Below are positions 7,869 through 17,469 of a DNA stretch of 64,000 nt, one piece after another. The translations under genes and the position numbers were made by a program. The stretch's first letter is position 1. Each line of letters opens with the position of its first letter. The notes beneath the pieces were generated by a model. That model searched no databases and was not told where the DNA came from. It worked only from the letters and a program-made list of their open reading frames with translations. The DNA lies in NCBI GenBank assembly GCA_963836265.1, contig CAWIIO010000008.1, positions 248,001 through 312,000 on the forward strand, read 5' to 3'. The DNA comes from CAIWHR01 sp963836265 (GTDB lineage: Bacteria; Pseudomonadota; Gammaproteobacteria; Burkholderiales; Casimicrobiaceae).

Positions 7869-10253
7869 TCAAACCGGCTTCTTCCCCGCGAGCAACAGCC
7901 ACGTCTCGACGACGGTATCGGGATTGAGCGACATGCTCTCGATGCCTTGCCCGACCAGCCACTGCGCGAGATCCGGATGGTCCGACGGCCCCTGGCCGCA
8001 GATGCCCGCGTACTTTCCCGCCTTGCGGCAGGCCTTGATCGCCATCGAGAGCATCGCCTTCACCGCGTCGTCGCGCTCGTCGAACGTCGGCGCGATCGGA
8101 CCGCCCGAATCGCGGTCGACGGCGAGCGTGAGCTGCGTCATGTCGTTGGAGCCGATCGAGAAGCCGTCGAAGTGCTCGAGAAAGCGATCGGCGAGGATCG
8201 CATTGGACGGGATCTCGCACATCATGATCACCTTGAGCTCGTTCTTTCCGCGTTTCAGTCCTTCCTTTTCCAGGAGCGCGATCACGCGACGGGCCTCGTC
8301 GAGGGTCCGCACGAACGGGATCATCAGCTCGACGTTGGTGAAGCCCATCGCGTCGCGGACCCGCTTCATCGCCTCGCATTCGAGGGCGAAGCAGTCGTGG
8401 AACTCCTCGGCGATGTAGCGCGAAGCGCCCCGAAAGCCGATCATCGGATTTTCCTCGTGCGGCTCGAAGTCCGCTCCGCCCAGCAGGTTCGAATATTCGT
8501 TCGACTTGAAATCGGAGAGCCGAACGATCACTTTCTTCGGCCAGAACGCGGCGGCGATCGTCGCCACCCCTTCGGCGATCTTGGCGACGTAGAACTCGGT
8601 CGGGCTGGGGTAGCCGGCGATCCGCTTCCGGATTTCGCGCTGCAGGTCGGCAGGCTGCCGCTCGAGCTCGATCAACGCCTTCGGGTGGATGCCGACGTTC
8701 TTGTTGATGATGAACTCGAGGCGCGCGAGGCCCACGCCTTCGTTGGGCAAGCGCCGGAACTCGAACGCGAGCTCCGGGTTGCCGACGTTCATCATGATCT
8801 TGGTCGGGGCCGGCGGCATCCGGTCGAGCGCGACTTCGACGACCTCGACGTCGAGCTTGCCCTTGTACACGTGCCCGGTGTCGCCCTCGGCGCACGACAC
8901 GGTGACCTCGTCGCCGTCCGGCAGCACATGCGTGGCGTCGCCGCAGCCGACGACCGCCGGAATGCCAAGCTCGCGGGCGATGATCGCCGCGTGGCAGGTG
9001 CGGCCTCCGCGATTGGTGACAATCGCCGCGGCGCGCTTCATCACCGGCTCCCAGTCGGGGTCGGTCATGTCGGCGACCAGCACGTCGCCCGCCTGCACCT
9101 TGTCCATTTCGTCTGCGGACTTGACCAGCCGCACGGCGCCCTGCCCGATCTTCTGGCCGATCGCGCGGCCGGCGGCCAGCACCTCCGACTTCGACTTGAG
9201 CCGGAACCGGCGCAGCGTCTCGCCGCTTTCGCGCGATTTCACCGTCTCGGGCCGCGCCTGCAGGATGTAGAGCTTGCCGTCGGCGCCGTCGCGCCCCCAC
9301 TCGATGTCCATCGGGCGACGGTAGTGCTTTTCGATGCTCACCGCGTAGCGGGCGAGCTCCTCGGCTTCGGCGTCGGTGATCGAAAAGCGGTGGCGCTCGT
9401 CCTCGGGAACTTCCGTCGTGACCGTCGATTTGCCGGCGGTCCGCGTGGCGGCGAACGTCATCTTGATCGCCTTGCCGCCGACGCTCTTGCGCAAGATCGC
9501 CGGCCGGCCCGCCTCGAGGTTGGGCTTGTAGACGTAGAACTCGTCCGGGTTGACCGCACCTTGGACGACCGTCTCGCCGAGGCCATAGGACGCGGTAATG
9601 AAGACGACCTGGTCGAACCCCGATTCGGTGTCCAGCGTGAACATGACGCCTGCCGCGCCCGAGGTCACTTCGCACCATCCGCTGGACGCCGGCGGAAAGC
9701 GCCACCTCTTTGTCTGCGAAGCCCCGATGGACGCGATACGAGATTGCCCGATCGTTGTAGAGACTCGCGAAAACCTCCCTCACTGCGTTAAGAATATTAT
9801 CTAGTCCATTGATATTTAGGAATGTTTCCTGTTGACCAGCGAACGAGGCCTCGGGCAGATCCTCGGCCGTCGCCGAGGATCGGACAGCCCAGGATCCCTC
9901 GGAATCGCCAGCCGCCAGCGTCGTGTAGGCCTCGCCGATTGCCTGCTCGAGCGCCGGCGGCAGAGGCGCGGCCGTGATCCAGCTCCGGATCTCGGCGCCC
10001 GCGTTGGCGAGCGCGCCGACGTCGTCGACATCGAGCGCCGAGAGCCGCGCGGCGATGCGCGCACCGAGCTGGTTGTGCGCGAGGAATTCGCGAAACGCGA
10101 ACGCGGTGGTCGCGAAGCCGCCCGGGACGCGAATTCCCGCACCCGCCGAGCTCGCCGATCATCTCGCCCAGCGATGCGTTCTTGCCGCCGACGTCCTCGA
10201 CGTCGCTCGTTGCGCAGCGCATCGAACGGAATGACCCTTGGCTTGTCGCTCAT
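7869..10253 (-). CDS. ppsA: Phosphoenolpyruvate synthase, frameshifted
   Basis: It catalyses pyruvate + ATP + H2O to PEP + AMP + Pi in gluconeogenesis. The start is ATG 10253 (MSDKPRVIPFDAL). Three single-base gains break the frame, at about 10210 (AA), 10142-10144 (CCC) and 9658-9660 (CCC). Removing each restores one continuous product of about 794 residues, the usual family size. Landmarks are DVEDVGGKNASLGEMI (N-terminal ATP-binding part), GVQRMVRSDLG, the phosphohistidine loop GGRTCHAAIIARELGIP, SIGSNDMTQLTL, and the C-terminal active-site Cys in AGICGQGPSDHPD. Its regulator gene ppsR is 3.5 kb away at 13706. Three gains add up to one codon length. Sequencing error is more likely than decay because every segment is well conserved. 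Confidence 0.93.
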
Positions 10254-10351
10254 GCGCGTCCTCTCGAGCCATTCGCGCGTGGCGATGCGCAAAACAGCGG
10301 GGAAAGCCGCGATTTTACAGTCCGCCCCCGTGTTTCCGCGAAAGCGACGCA

Positions 10352-10383
10352 CCAGAAAAACAAGAACCCGCCGCGGCGGGTCC
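10352..10383 (-). terminator. Rho-independent terminator after the HTH gene
   Basis: The perfect palindrome ACCCGCCGCGGCGGGT at 10366-10381 is followed, in the minus direction, by TCTTGTTTTT. It lies between the stop of the HTH gene (10429) and the ppsA start (10253), so it separates the two transcripts. Confidence 0.85.
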
Positions 10384-10428
10384 CGGACCTCGAACGTACG
10401 CGCCGCTTCGGCGACGCGCGCGGAAAAG

Positions 10429-10831
10429 TCAGAGGGAGTGGGTGCCTTTGTCGCCGCCGCCGGCGGGAACCTCGAGCGCCTCGGCCGGCTCCGCCGCTTC
10501 GCCGATGCCCGCTTCGTCGAGGGACAAGCGGCGCGCCACCCGCCCGATTGCGCCCCTTCACGGCCCGGCGGAGCGTCCGGTACAGATCCGGATGAGCTTC
10601 CTTCAGATAGCTGATGATCTCGAAGTCGACCCGCTTGACTTGCGACAGGTCGATCTGCTCGACGTGCACCAGGCGCAGCAGCTCGCGTACGGGTTTGGGC
10701 ATTTCGCGGCCGCTCTCGTAGCGCGAGCCGCCGCTTTGGGTGACGCCGATCTGGGTCCAGAACTGCTCCTGGTTCAACCCAAGCCGGCGCCGGATTTCAC
10801 GGGGATTGAGGACGCGGTCGAAAAGTTTCAC
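10429..10831 (-). CDS. XRE-type helix-turn-helix regulator, frameshifted
   Basis: About 134 residues. The N-terminal HTH reads NPREIRRRLGLNQEQFWTQIGVTQSGGSRYESG, given here by its ends NPREIRRRLGLNQ and SGGSRYESG. A helical part follows (VDFEIISYLKEAHPDLYRTL). The frame breaks at GGGG (10553-10556 on the plus strand as CCCC). Dropping one base gives KGAIGRVARRLSLDEAG and a stop at 10429, right before the terminator. Three ATACC/GGTAT half-sites upstream may be its own operator. Its target is unknown; ppsA is the next gene downstream. Confidence 0.75.
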
Positions 10832-10893
10832 GGGTTCGCTCGCCTTGTCGGTTCGCCCGCGGACGCCCGCGTCCGCACGGCCCTGCCTTTACT

Positions 10894-10939
10894 GTATACC
10901 TCTGCGCGATGCTCGATGCGGTATGCCCTGTCCTATACC
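10894..10939. promoter_or_regulatory. Possible operator with three ATACC half-sites
   Basis: ATACC occurs at 10896-10900 and 10935-10939 and its complement GGTAT at 10920-10924, the latter two forming an inverted repeat over 20 bases. They lie 65-110 bases upstream of the HTH gene. The first overlaps the palindrome GTATAC. Autoregulatory binding is inferred from position only. Confidence 0.3.
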
Positions 10940-11064
10940 ATTGGCATATTTTCGACCGAAAAGTTCCCTCGGCGCAAGCGCCATTCGTCCGGCGGGCCAG
11001 GCCGGCCCGCCGCTTTGTTGCGGAAGTCAGCCTTTCTAGCGGGGTCGGCGGATCGCTTGGCGGG

Positions 11065-12669
11065 TCAGGCGGGACCCTGCGCCGCGAGATGGTCCTCGTA
11101 GTTGCCGGCGAAATGGACCGGTTTCGGGCCGCCCAATTCGACGATCTGCGTCGCCAGCGCCGAGACGAATTGGCGGTCGTGCGACACGAAAACGAGGGTC
11201 CCGGCGTACTTCTCGAGGGCGAGCTGCAGCGACTCGATCGACTCCATGTCCATGTGGTTGGTCGGCTCGTCCATCAGGAGCACGTTGGGCCGGGTCAGCA
11301 TCAGCTTGCCGCAGAGCATCCGGCCCTTTTCGCCGCCGGACAACACCCGCACCTTCTTCGCGCCGTCGTCGCCGGTGAAAAGCAGCCGGCCCAGCGTCGC
11401 GCGCACGATCTGCTCGTCGTCGCCGTCGAGCGCCCACTGCCGCATCCAGTCGAACACCGTCAGCTCCGAATCGAAAACCTCGGTCTGGTCCTGCATGCAA
11501 TAGCCGAGCGCTGGCCTTTTCCGCCCATTTCACGCGGCCGACGTCGGGCCGAGCTCGCCCGCCAGCGTGCGCAGCAGCGTGGTCTTTCCGGCGCCGTTGG
11601 GTCCGACGATCGCGAGCCGCTCGCCGGCTTCGAGCATGAGGCTCAGGTTCGCGAAGAGCTCCTTCGGCTGTCCCGGCCAGCCTTTCGCGAGGTGCTCGAT
11701 CTCGACCGCGTGCCGATGGAGCTTGCGCTTCGCGTCGAGATCGAAGCGGATGTAGGGATTCTGCCGCGACGACGGCTTGACGTCCTCGACCTTGATCTTC
11801 TCGATCTGCCGCGCGCGCGAGGTTGCCTGGCGCGCCTTCGACTTGTTGGCCGAGAAGCGACGGACGAACTCCTGCAGCTCGGCGATCCGTTCCTTCGCCT
11901 TCGCGTTCGCGCTCAGCACCTGCGCGCGCGCCTGCGTCGATGCGATCATGTAATCGTCGTAGTTGCCGGGATACACGCGCAGCGTGCCGTAGTCGAGGTC
12001 GGCCATGTGCGTGCAGACGCTGTTCAGGAAGTGCCGATCGTGCGAGATGATGATCATCGTGCTCGTCCGCTCGTTCAACACGCCTTCGAGCCAGCGAATC
12101 GAGTTGATGTCGAGATGGTTGGTCGGTTCGTCGAGCAGCAGGATGTCCGGATCGGCGAAGAGCGCCTGCGCGAGGAGCACGCGAAGCTTCCACCCCGGCG
12201 CGACCGCGCTCATCGGTCCGGCGTGGAGGTCGAGGGCGATGCCGGCCCCCAGCAGCAGCTCCCCGGCGCGCGCCTCGGCCGTGTAGCCGCCGAATTCGGC
12301 GAATTTCGCTTCCAGCTCGGCCGCGTGGACATACGCGTCCTCGGTCGCGTCGGGATCGGCGTAGATCGCGTCTTTCTCGGCCTTCGCGCGCCACATCGCC
12401 TCGTGGCCCATCAGCACGACGTCGAGAACGCGGACGTCCTCGTAGGCGAACTGATCCTGGCCGAGCTTGCCCAGACGCTCGCCGCGATCGAGCGCCACAT
12501 TTCCGGCAGACGGCTCGAGCTCGCCGCCCAGGATCCTCAGCACCGACGACTTGCCGCAGCCGTTGGCGCCGATCAGACCGTAGCGATTGCCATCGCCGAA
12601 CTTGACGGTGACGCTCTCGAACAGCGGTTTCGCGCCGAACTGAAGCGTGACGTTGGAGGCGATGAGCAC
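11065..12669 (-). CDS. ybiT: ABC-F ATPase YbiT-like, frameshifted
   Basis: A cytoplasmic ABC-F protein (two ABC domains, no membrane part), a family that acts on the ribosome. Domain 1 has GANGCGKSS and LLLDEPTNHLD; the linker has RFSANKSKARQATSRARQ; domain 2 has GPNGAGKTT, LSGGEKGRM and LLMDEPTNHMDMESIESL. This matches E. coli YbiT closely from end to end (start MLIASNVTLQFGAKPLFE). Two frame breaks lie about 25 bases apart: a lost G near 11537 (GPTS|GRVKWAEKA) and a gained base near 11513 (KA|ALGYCMQDQTEVFD). Repairing both gives about 534 residues, the normal size. Confidence 0.92.
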
Positions 12670-12801
12670 GTGAATCGCGGGGGCAAATGGTCCATTCTGC
12701 TAGAATCGATCCGTTGGCTCAAGGTCCGCATTCGGTCCGCATTCGACCCGACGACTGCCGGTCACCGGCGCCGGATGCGCCCGCCGCAGGCGGCTCACTT
12801 C

Positions 12802-13632
12802 ATGCCTCGTTACGATCTGCACTGCCACTCGACGTGCTCCGACGGCCTGCTCGCGCCGGCCGCGGTCGTCGAACGCGCCGCTTCTCGCGGCGTCGACGTT
12901 CTCGCGCTGACCGACCACGACGAGGTCTCCGGCCTCGCCGAAGCCATCGATGCGGCGCGCCGGGTAGGCATCGGGCTCGTCTGCGGTTCCGAGCTCTCGG
13001 TGAGCTGGGAAGATTTGAGCATTCACATCGTCGGGCTCAAGATCGATCCGGAAAACGCCGCGCTGGGCGCGGGTCTCGAGGCCATCCGCTCGGGACGCAC
13101 GACCCGGGCACGGCGAATCGGCGACGCGCTCGCCGCTGCCGGCATCCCCGGCGCTTATGAGGGTGCGCTGAAATACGTGACTAGCGAGCGGCTCGTCACG
13201 CGCGCGCATTTCGCGCGCTACCTGGTCGAAGCCGGCTACGTGCGCGAAGTCAAGGACGTGTTCAAGCAATACCTCACGCCCGGCAAGCCCGGACACGTCC
13301 AGCACGAGTGGGCGACGCTGTCGCAGGCGGTCGACTGGATCCATGCCGCAGGCGGGCAGGCGGTGGTCGCGCATCCGGGTCGCTACCGAGTGAGCGAGAG
13401 CGGCATGCGGCGCCTGCTCGCCGAGTTTCGCGACGCCGGCGGCGACGCGATCGAAGTGCTTTCCTCGTCGCACACGCCTGCGCAATATGCAAAGTACGCA
13501 ACCCTGTCGCGGGTGTTCGGGCTAGCCGGTTCCTGCGGCTCCGACTATCACGGCCCGGGCGAATCCTGGATCGATCTGGGCGACCTGCCGGAGATGCCGG
13601 CCGGCGTCGTCCCCGTATGGAAAGATTGGTAG
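12802..13632 (+). CDS. PHP-domain phosphatase (RNase AM / nucleoside 3',5'-bisphosphate phosphatase type)
   Basis: 276 residues. PHP metal motifs are visible: YDLHCHSTCSDG at the start, ALTDHDEVSG, VAHPGRYR and, near the end, GSDYHGPGE. This is the YciV/TrpH-like group, of which a Chromobacterium member hydrolyses 3',5'-nucleoside bisphosphates and the E. coli member trims RNA 5-prime ends. Start at ATG 12802 gives MPRYDLHCHS, the usual family start. It diverges from ybiT and precedes ppsR by 73 bases. Confidence 0.9.
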   Translation: MPRYDLHCHSTCSDGLLAPAAVVERAASRGVDVLALTDHDEVSGLAEAIDAARRVGIGLVCGSELSVSWEDLSIHIVGLKIDPENAALGAGLEAIRSGRTTRARRIGDALAAAGIPGAYEGALKYVTSERLVTRAHFARYLVEAGYVREVKDVFKQYLTPGKPGHVQHEWATLSQAVDWIHAAGGQAVVAHPGRYRVSESGMRRLLAEFRDAGGDAIEVLSSSHTPAQYAKYATLSRVFGLAGSCGSDYHGPGESWIDLGDLPEMPAGVVPVWKDW

Positions 13633-13705
13633 TGCGGCGGCGGGGGGTGCCGCTTCCGGCGCTCACTCGCCCGCGGCGGCAGGCGGTCCGGTGATCGTTG
13701 CGCCG

Positions 13706-14533
13706 ATGTCCGACCGCCGCACCGTCTTCTTCGTTTCGGATCGCACCGGCATCACCGCCGAGATGCTCGGCAACAGCCTGCTCTCCCAGTTCGAGGAATT
13801 CACTTTCGAGCGGCAGACGATTCCGTTCGTCGACACGCCGGAGAAGATCGACGCCGCCATCCGCGAAGTCAACGAGACCGCCGCCCGCGAGGGCAAGCCG
13901 CCGATCGTGTTCAGCTCGATCGTCGACGAGGCGATGAGCGCGACGGTCCGGCGCGACGCGACCGCCCTGACGCTCGACCTGTTCCAGATCTTCATCGCGC
14001 CGCTGGAGATCGAGCTCGAGGCCAGGAGTTCGCACGCGGCCGGCCGTTCGCATGCGATCGCCGACAACCAGGAGTATTTCGCGCGGATGGAGGCGATCAA
14101 CTTCACCCAGGCGCACGACGACGGCGCCGCCACGCGCGGCCTCGGCAAGGCGCAGGTGATCCTGGTCGGCGTCTCGCGCTGCGGCAAGACGCCGACGTCG
14201 CTCTACCTTGCGCTGCAATTCGGCATCCGCACGGCGAATTTTCCGCTGACGCCGGATGATTTCTCCGACCGCAGGCTACCGGCGTCGCTGCTGCCGCACC
14301 GCGACCGGCTCTTCGGCCTCACCATCGATCCCGAGCGCCTGCAGAAGATTCGCGAGGAGCGCCGACCGGGAAGCAAATACGCGGCGCTCGAGAACTGCCG
14401 CTACGAAGTGCGCGAATGCGAGCGCTTGATGGAGCGCGAGGGCATTCCGACGCTCGATGCGACCGCCAAGTCGATCGAGGAGATCGCAACGACGATCGTC
14501 CACCGGGCGAGGCTGAAGCGCCACGCCTACTGA
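13706..14533 (+). CDS. ppsR: PEP synthase regulatory protein (bifunctional kinase/phosphorylase)
   Basis: 275 residues from ATG 13706 (MSDRRTVFFVSDRTGITAEM); a GTG at 13691 is less likely. It has the DUF299 P-loop GVSRCGKTPTS and the region LTPDDFSDRRLP. The family uses ADP to phosphorylate a threonine next to the catalytic His of PEP synthase, switching it off, and removes it by phosphorolysis. The predicted target gene ppsA is in the window at 7869-10253 on the opposite strand, so both halves of the control pair are present. Confidence 0.95.
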   Translation: MSDRRTVFFVSDRTGITAEMLGNSLLSQFEEFTFERQTIPFVDTPEKIDAAIREVNETAAREGKPPIVFSSIVDEAMSATVRRDATALTLDLFQIFIAPLEIELEARSSHAAGRSHAIADNQEYFARMEAINFTQAHDDGAATRGLGKAQVILVGVSRCGKTPTSLYLALQFGIRTANFPLTPDDFSDRRLPASLLPHRDRLFGLTIDPERLQKIREERRPGSKYAALENCRYEVRECERLMEREGIPTLDATAKSIEEIATTIVHRARLKRHAY

Positions 14534-14605
14534 AGGACGAAGGGACCGTAGGCGCGACGACCGGCCGACGCTCGCGCAACGCCCGACTCGCCGCGTCGGC
14601 TCAAC

Positions 14606-15463
14606 CTATTCCAAGCCATAGAACCGCCGCGCGTTGCCGCCCATGATCGCCGCCCGCTCGGCAGCGGCAAGACCCCTCAGCAGCGCGTCCGTCGCCGCCA
14701 TCCAGCGCGCGTAGCCGCCGCCAAGGTTCACGACCGGCCAGTCGCTTCCCCACAGCAGGCGCATCGGCCCGAAGCACTCGAGCAGATGGTCGACGTAGGG
14801 TGCGAGCGCGCCGGTCGTCCATTCCGCCGCCGCTTCGGTCACGAGACCCGAAAGCTTGCAATGCACCCTCGGGTGCTGCGCGACGGCGGCGATCAAATCC
14901 GCCCACGGCTGCCATCCGCCAGACGCGATCGGCGGCTTCGCGCCGTGATCGACGACGACGTCGACCTCCGGATGGCGCTCGAGCATCCGCAACAGCGCCG
15001 GCAGGTGCGCGGGCTTGGCCAGCGCGTCAAAGCGCAGGCCAAGGCCCGGCAGCGCGGTCAGCACCGCGTCGACATCGGGCCGCAGGATCCATTCGGGGTT
15101 CGGCAGATCCTGGAGCATCGGGCGGACGGACTTGAGCAACGGATCGCGCGCGAGGATCGCGACCGTTGCGACGGCATCCGGCGCGCTCAGGTCGGCCCAG
15201 CCGACGACGCCGCGCACGATGCCGTCGCTCCCGCGCGCAACGCGCAGCAGGAATTCCGTCTCGGCGACCGTGGGCGCGGCCTGGACGACCACCGTCCCGC
15301 TGATCGCGGCGCCCACCAGCAGCGGCCGCAAATCGGCGAGGCTGTAATCGCGGAAGATCGCGCCCGAATCCGGCGTAAGCCAGCCGTAGTCGCCACGCTC
15401 GATGCGCCAGACGTGGTGATGCGCATCGATGCGGGGCGCGGACGCGGAAGTCGCACCGATCAT
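14606..15463 (-). CDS. Amidohydrolase 2 family lactonase (L-fuconolactonase-like)
   Basis: 285 residues from ATG 15463, with GGAG 7 bases before it. It is a TIM-barrel metal hydrolase with the N-terminal IDAHHHVWR motif, DHGAKPPIASG in the middle and LLWGSDWPVVNLGG near the end, where the Asp is a metal or catalytic residue. This pattern is that of sugar-lactone hydrolases such as L-fucono- or L-rhamnonolactonase. The next gene upstream is an aldo/keto reductase that could make the lactone, and fucU lies beyond the IS element, which favours a deoxysugar. The substrate is inferred. Confidence 0.82.
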   Translation of the reverse strand: MIGATSASAPRIDAHHHVWRIERGDYGWLTPDSGAIFRDYSLADLRPLLVGAAISGTVVVQAAPTVAETEFLLRVARGSDGIVRGVVGWADLSAPDAVATVAILARDPLLKSVRPMLQDLPNPEWILRPDVDAVLTALPGLGLRFDALAKPAHLPALLRMLERHPEVDVVVDHGAKPPIASGGWQPWADLIAAVAQHPRVHCKLSGLVTEAAAEWTTGALAPYVDHLLECFGPMRLLWGSDWPVVNLGGGYARWMAATDALLRGLAAAERAAIMGGNARRFYGLE

Positions 15464-15563
15464 GGGCGATCTCCGCATCGCGGTTTGATCGCGCAGCGCC
15501 CGGCGGGCGGGCGCTCCTCGATCGCGCGGCCACGCACCTCTTGGGCCCCGGCTCCCGCCGCGT

Positions 15564-16613
15564 TCATTCGGCGTCGCCCGGCAATGGCGCGTCCGCTGCG
15601 ATCCATCCTCCGGAGCGCAAATCGCGCCAGAACGCCGGCGGGATCGTCCACGCGGCCAGCGCGAGATTCTCGTCGAGCTCGCCGCTGGAGCGCGCGCCGG
15701 CGACTACGCAGGCGACTGCGGGATGCCCGCGCGGAAATTGCAGCGCTGCCGCTTTCAGCGGAACGGCGTGCGCCGCGCACAGCGCCTCGACCGCGGTGAC
15801 GCGAGCGACGACGTCGGGGGGCGCCGGCGCATAATCGAAGAATGCGGGGCGCCCGTCGGTCGGATGGGCCCCCGTCGCAAGAATGCCGGAGTTGAACGGT
15901 CCGCCGAGCACGACGCGCGTTCCGCGCTTCACGCACAACGGCAGCAGCTCCCGCAGCGCCGACTGGTCGAGCAGCGTGTAACGGCCGGCAAGCAGCAGCA
16001 CGTCGAAGTCGGCATGGGCGAGCGCGTCGACGCACACTTGGACCTCGTTGACACCCAGGCCGAAGCCCGCGATCGTGCCCTCGCTCCGGAGCCGCGAGAG
16101 CGCCGGGACGGCGCCGTCCATCGCTTCGCCGAAGCGTCTCGGCGCGTCGTCGCCATGCGCGTCGCGAGCGACATCGTGGATGTACACGTAATCGACGCGC
16201 GGGAGCCCGAGCCGCTGCAAACTGTCCTCGATGCTGCGCAGCGTCCCCGCGAACGAGTAATCCCAGCGCTGGACGAACGGCAGGACGTCCACGTAGCCGT
16301 TTTGCTCGCGCGGCGCCGCCGCGTCGGGGACGAGCAGGCGGCCGACCTTCGTCGACAGCAGGTAGGCGTCGCGCGGGACTTCGCGGAGCGCGTCGCCGAT
16401 CCGGCGCTCGGAGAGCCCATTGCCGTAATGCGGCGCGGTGTCGAAATAGCGGACCCCGCGATCGAGCGCTTGCCGGACCAGCGCCGCGGCGGCGGCGTCC
16501 CCGACCGGTGCGTACAGGTTGCCGAGCGGGGCGCCCCCGAAACCGAAGGCCGCGGCGTCGATAGAACGCGGCGGATCCGAAGCCTGTGCAATCATCTCAA
16601 GTTTGATCGCCAC
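15564..16613 (-). CDS. Aldo/keto reductase, probable L-fucose-type sugar dehydrogenase
   Basis: 349 residues. The AKR catalytic tetrad is visible: Asp58, Tyr63 (YFDTAPHYGNG), Lys89 (STKVG) and His146 (YIHDV). It resembles the group that includes D-threo-aldose 1-dehydrogenase and L-fucose dehydrogenase, which oxidise the sugar to its lactone with NAD(P). It starts with GTG 16613, 9 bases after AAGGA; ATG 16595 is an alternative. It lies 100 bases upstream of the lactonase on the same strand, consistent with consecutive steps. The IS element begins 78 bases before its start and may have removed or replaced its promoter. Confidence 0.85.
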   Translation of the reverse strand: MAIKLEMIAQASDPPRSIDAAAFGFGGAPLGNLYAPVGDAAAAALVRQALDRGVRYFDTAPHYGNGLSERRIGDALREVPRDAYLLSTKVGRLLVPDAAAPREQNGYVDVLPFVQRWDYSFAGTLRSIEDSLQRLGLPRVDYVYIHDVARDAHGDDAPRRFGEAMDGAVPALSRLRSEGTIAGFGLGVNEVQVCVDALAHADFDVLLLAGRYTLLDQSALRELLPLCVKRGTRVVLGGPFNSGILATGAHPTDGRPAFFDYAPAPPDVVARVTAVEALCAAHAVPLKAAALQFPRGHPAVACVVAGARSSGELDENLALAAWTIPPAFWRDLRSGGWIAADAPLPGDAE

Positions 16614-16699
16614 GACGCGTTGTCCTTCCGCATATTGCTCCCGTGGGCGCGCAACCCACGCTCCTTTACAGCCGACGCGTTGAACAACTAGAACCTATC

Positions 16700-16999
16700 T
16701 CAAAACCGTTTCAGGAGCATCGTGATTGAGGCCAGCTCCACGAAACCGAGGAAATTTGAGGTGTAGTACTCCCAACGAACCAGCAAGCGACGTTTCCATT
16801 GCAACCACGCGAAATACCTCTCGACAATCCATCGGCGCGCGTAGCGGCGCAGGCGGCGGCCGTCTTGCGTTTTAAGGTGTCGATTGGAGCGATGCGGCGC
16901 GATCATTTCCACCCCTTGCTGCTTCAGCTCGCCGTCCAACCGATCGCTGTCATATGCTTTGTCGCCGATCAGATGCTGCGGCTTCGCCTCCAGCTGTAG
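16700..16999 (-). CDS. IS transposase OrfB (C-terminal DDE part)
   Basis: About 99 residues read after a -1 shift from OrfA. It holds the second catalytic Asp (LIGDKAYDSDRLD) and the catalytic Glu in RRWIVERYFAWLQ. The stop lies inside the left inverted repeat. It has no good start of its own, as usual for elements that fuse the two frames. Confidence 0.88.
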   Translation of the reverse strand, partial: LQLEAKPQHLIGDKAYDSDRLDGELKQQGVEMIAPHRSNRHLKTQDGRRLRRYARRWIVERYFAWLQWKRRLLVRWEYYTSNFLGFVELASITMLLKRF

Positions 17000-17469
17000 A
17001 AGTCGAAACTGAGTTGCACCAGCGTGACCTCGTGATGATTCGCTGCGTGCGTGCTCACCGACAGCGGCAGGCCGTTACGATCGACGATAGCCAGAATCTT
17101 GACGCCCTTGCCGCGACGTGTCGGCCCGATTTCTGCACCACCACCTTTCGCGCTCGCAAACGTCGCGTCGATGTAGCACTCGCTCTCGTCAATTTCGCCA
17201 CGGTTACGCAGGTCGTTGGCCAGCTTCGCAAGGATCTCGCGCAATATCTCGCGTTCGCACCACTGCTGGAAGCGACGATGCACTGTCTTGTAGTTCGGAT
17301 AGCACTGCGGAAGCATCGGCCACTGTGCGCCGGTGTTCAGAATCCACAGCACCGCGTCCAACACTTGGCGCGCCGGCACAGGCTTGCGGCAAGGGCGACC
17401 ATCGGGAATGTTCTCTTCGGGAAAATACTCCCGAATCCGTTCCCAATGCTCGTCGCTCAATCGCTGCAT
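16969..17469 (-). CDS. IS transposase OrfA
   Basis: 166 residues from ATG 17469 (a GTG lies two codons upstream). It holds the IS5-type N-terminal helix domain (LSDEHWERIREYFP) and the first catalytic Asp in CYIDATFASAKGGG. The last residues after VQLSFDF are off-family because the frame leaves the DDE domain. The full enzyme is made by a -1 shift at about 16999 into OrfB, which restores LQLEAKPQHLIGDKAYD. Confidence 0.9.
   Translation of the reverse strand: MQRLSDEHWERIREYFPEENIPDGRPCRKPVPARQVLDAVLWILNTGAQWPMLPQCYPNYKTVHRRFQQWCEREILREILAKLANDLRNRGEIDESECYIDATFASAKGGGAEIGPTRRGKGVKILAIVDRNGLPLSVSTHAANHHEVTLVQLSFDFYSWRRSRSI

Noticed and set aside
7852..9783. A 643-codon minus-strand frame in ppsA beginning MREVFASLYN
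   Set aside because: Only its first about 40 codons are PEP synthase; after the break at 9658-9660 it is a shadow frame. It is merged into the ppsA entry.
10909..12801. An N-terminal extension of the PHP phosphatase of over 600 codons
   Set aside because: It is antisense to ybiT; the family starts at MPRYDLHCHS (12802).
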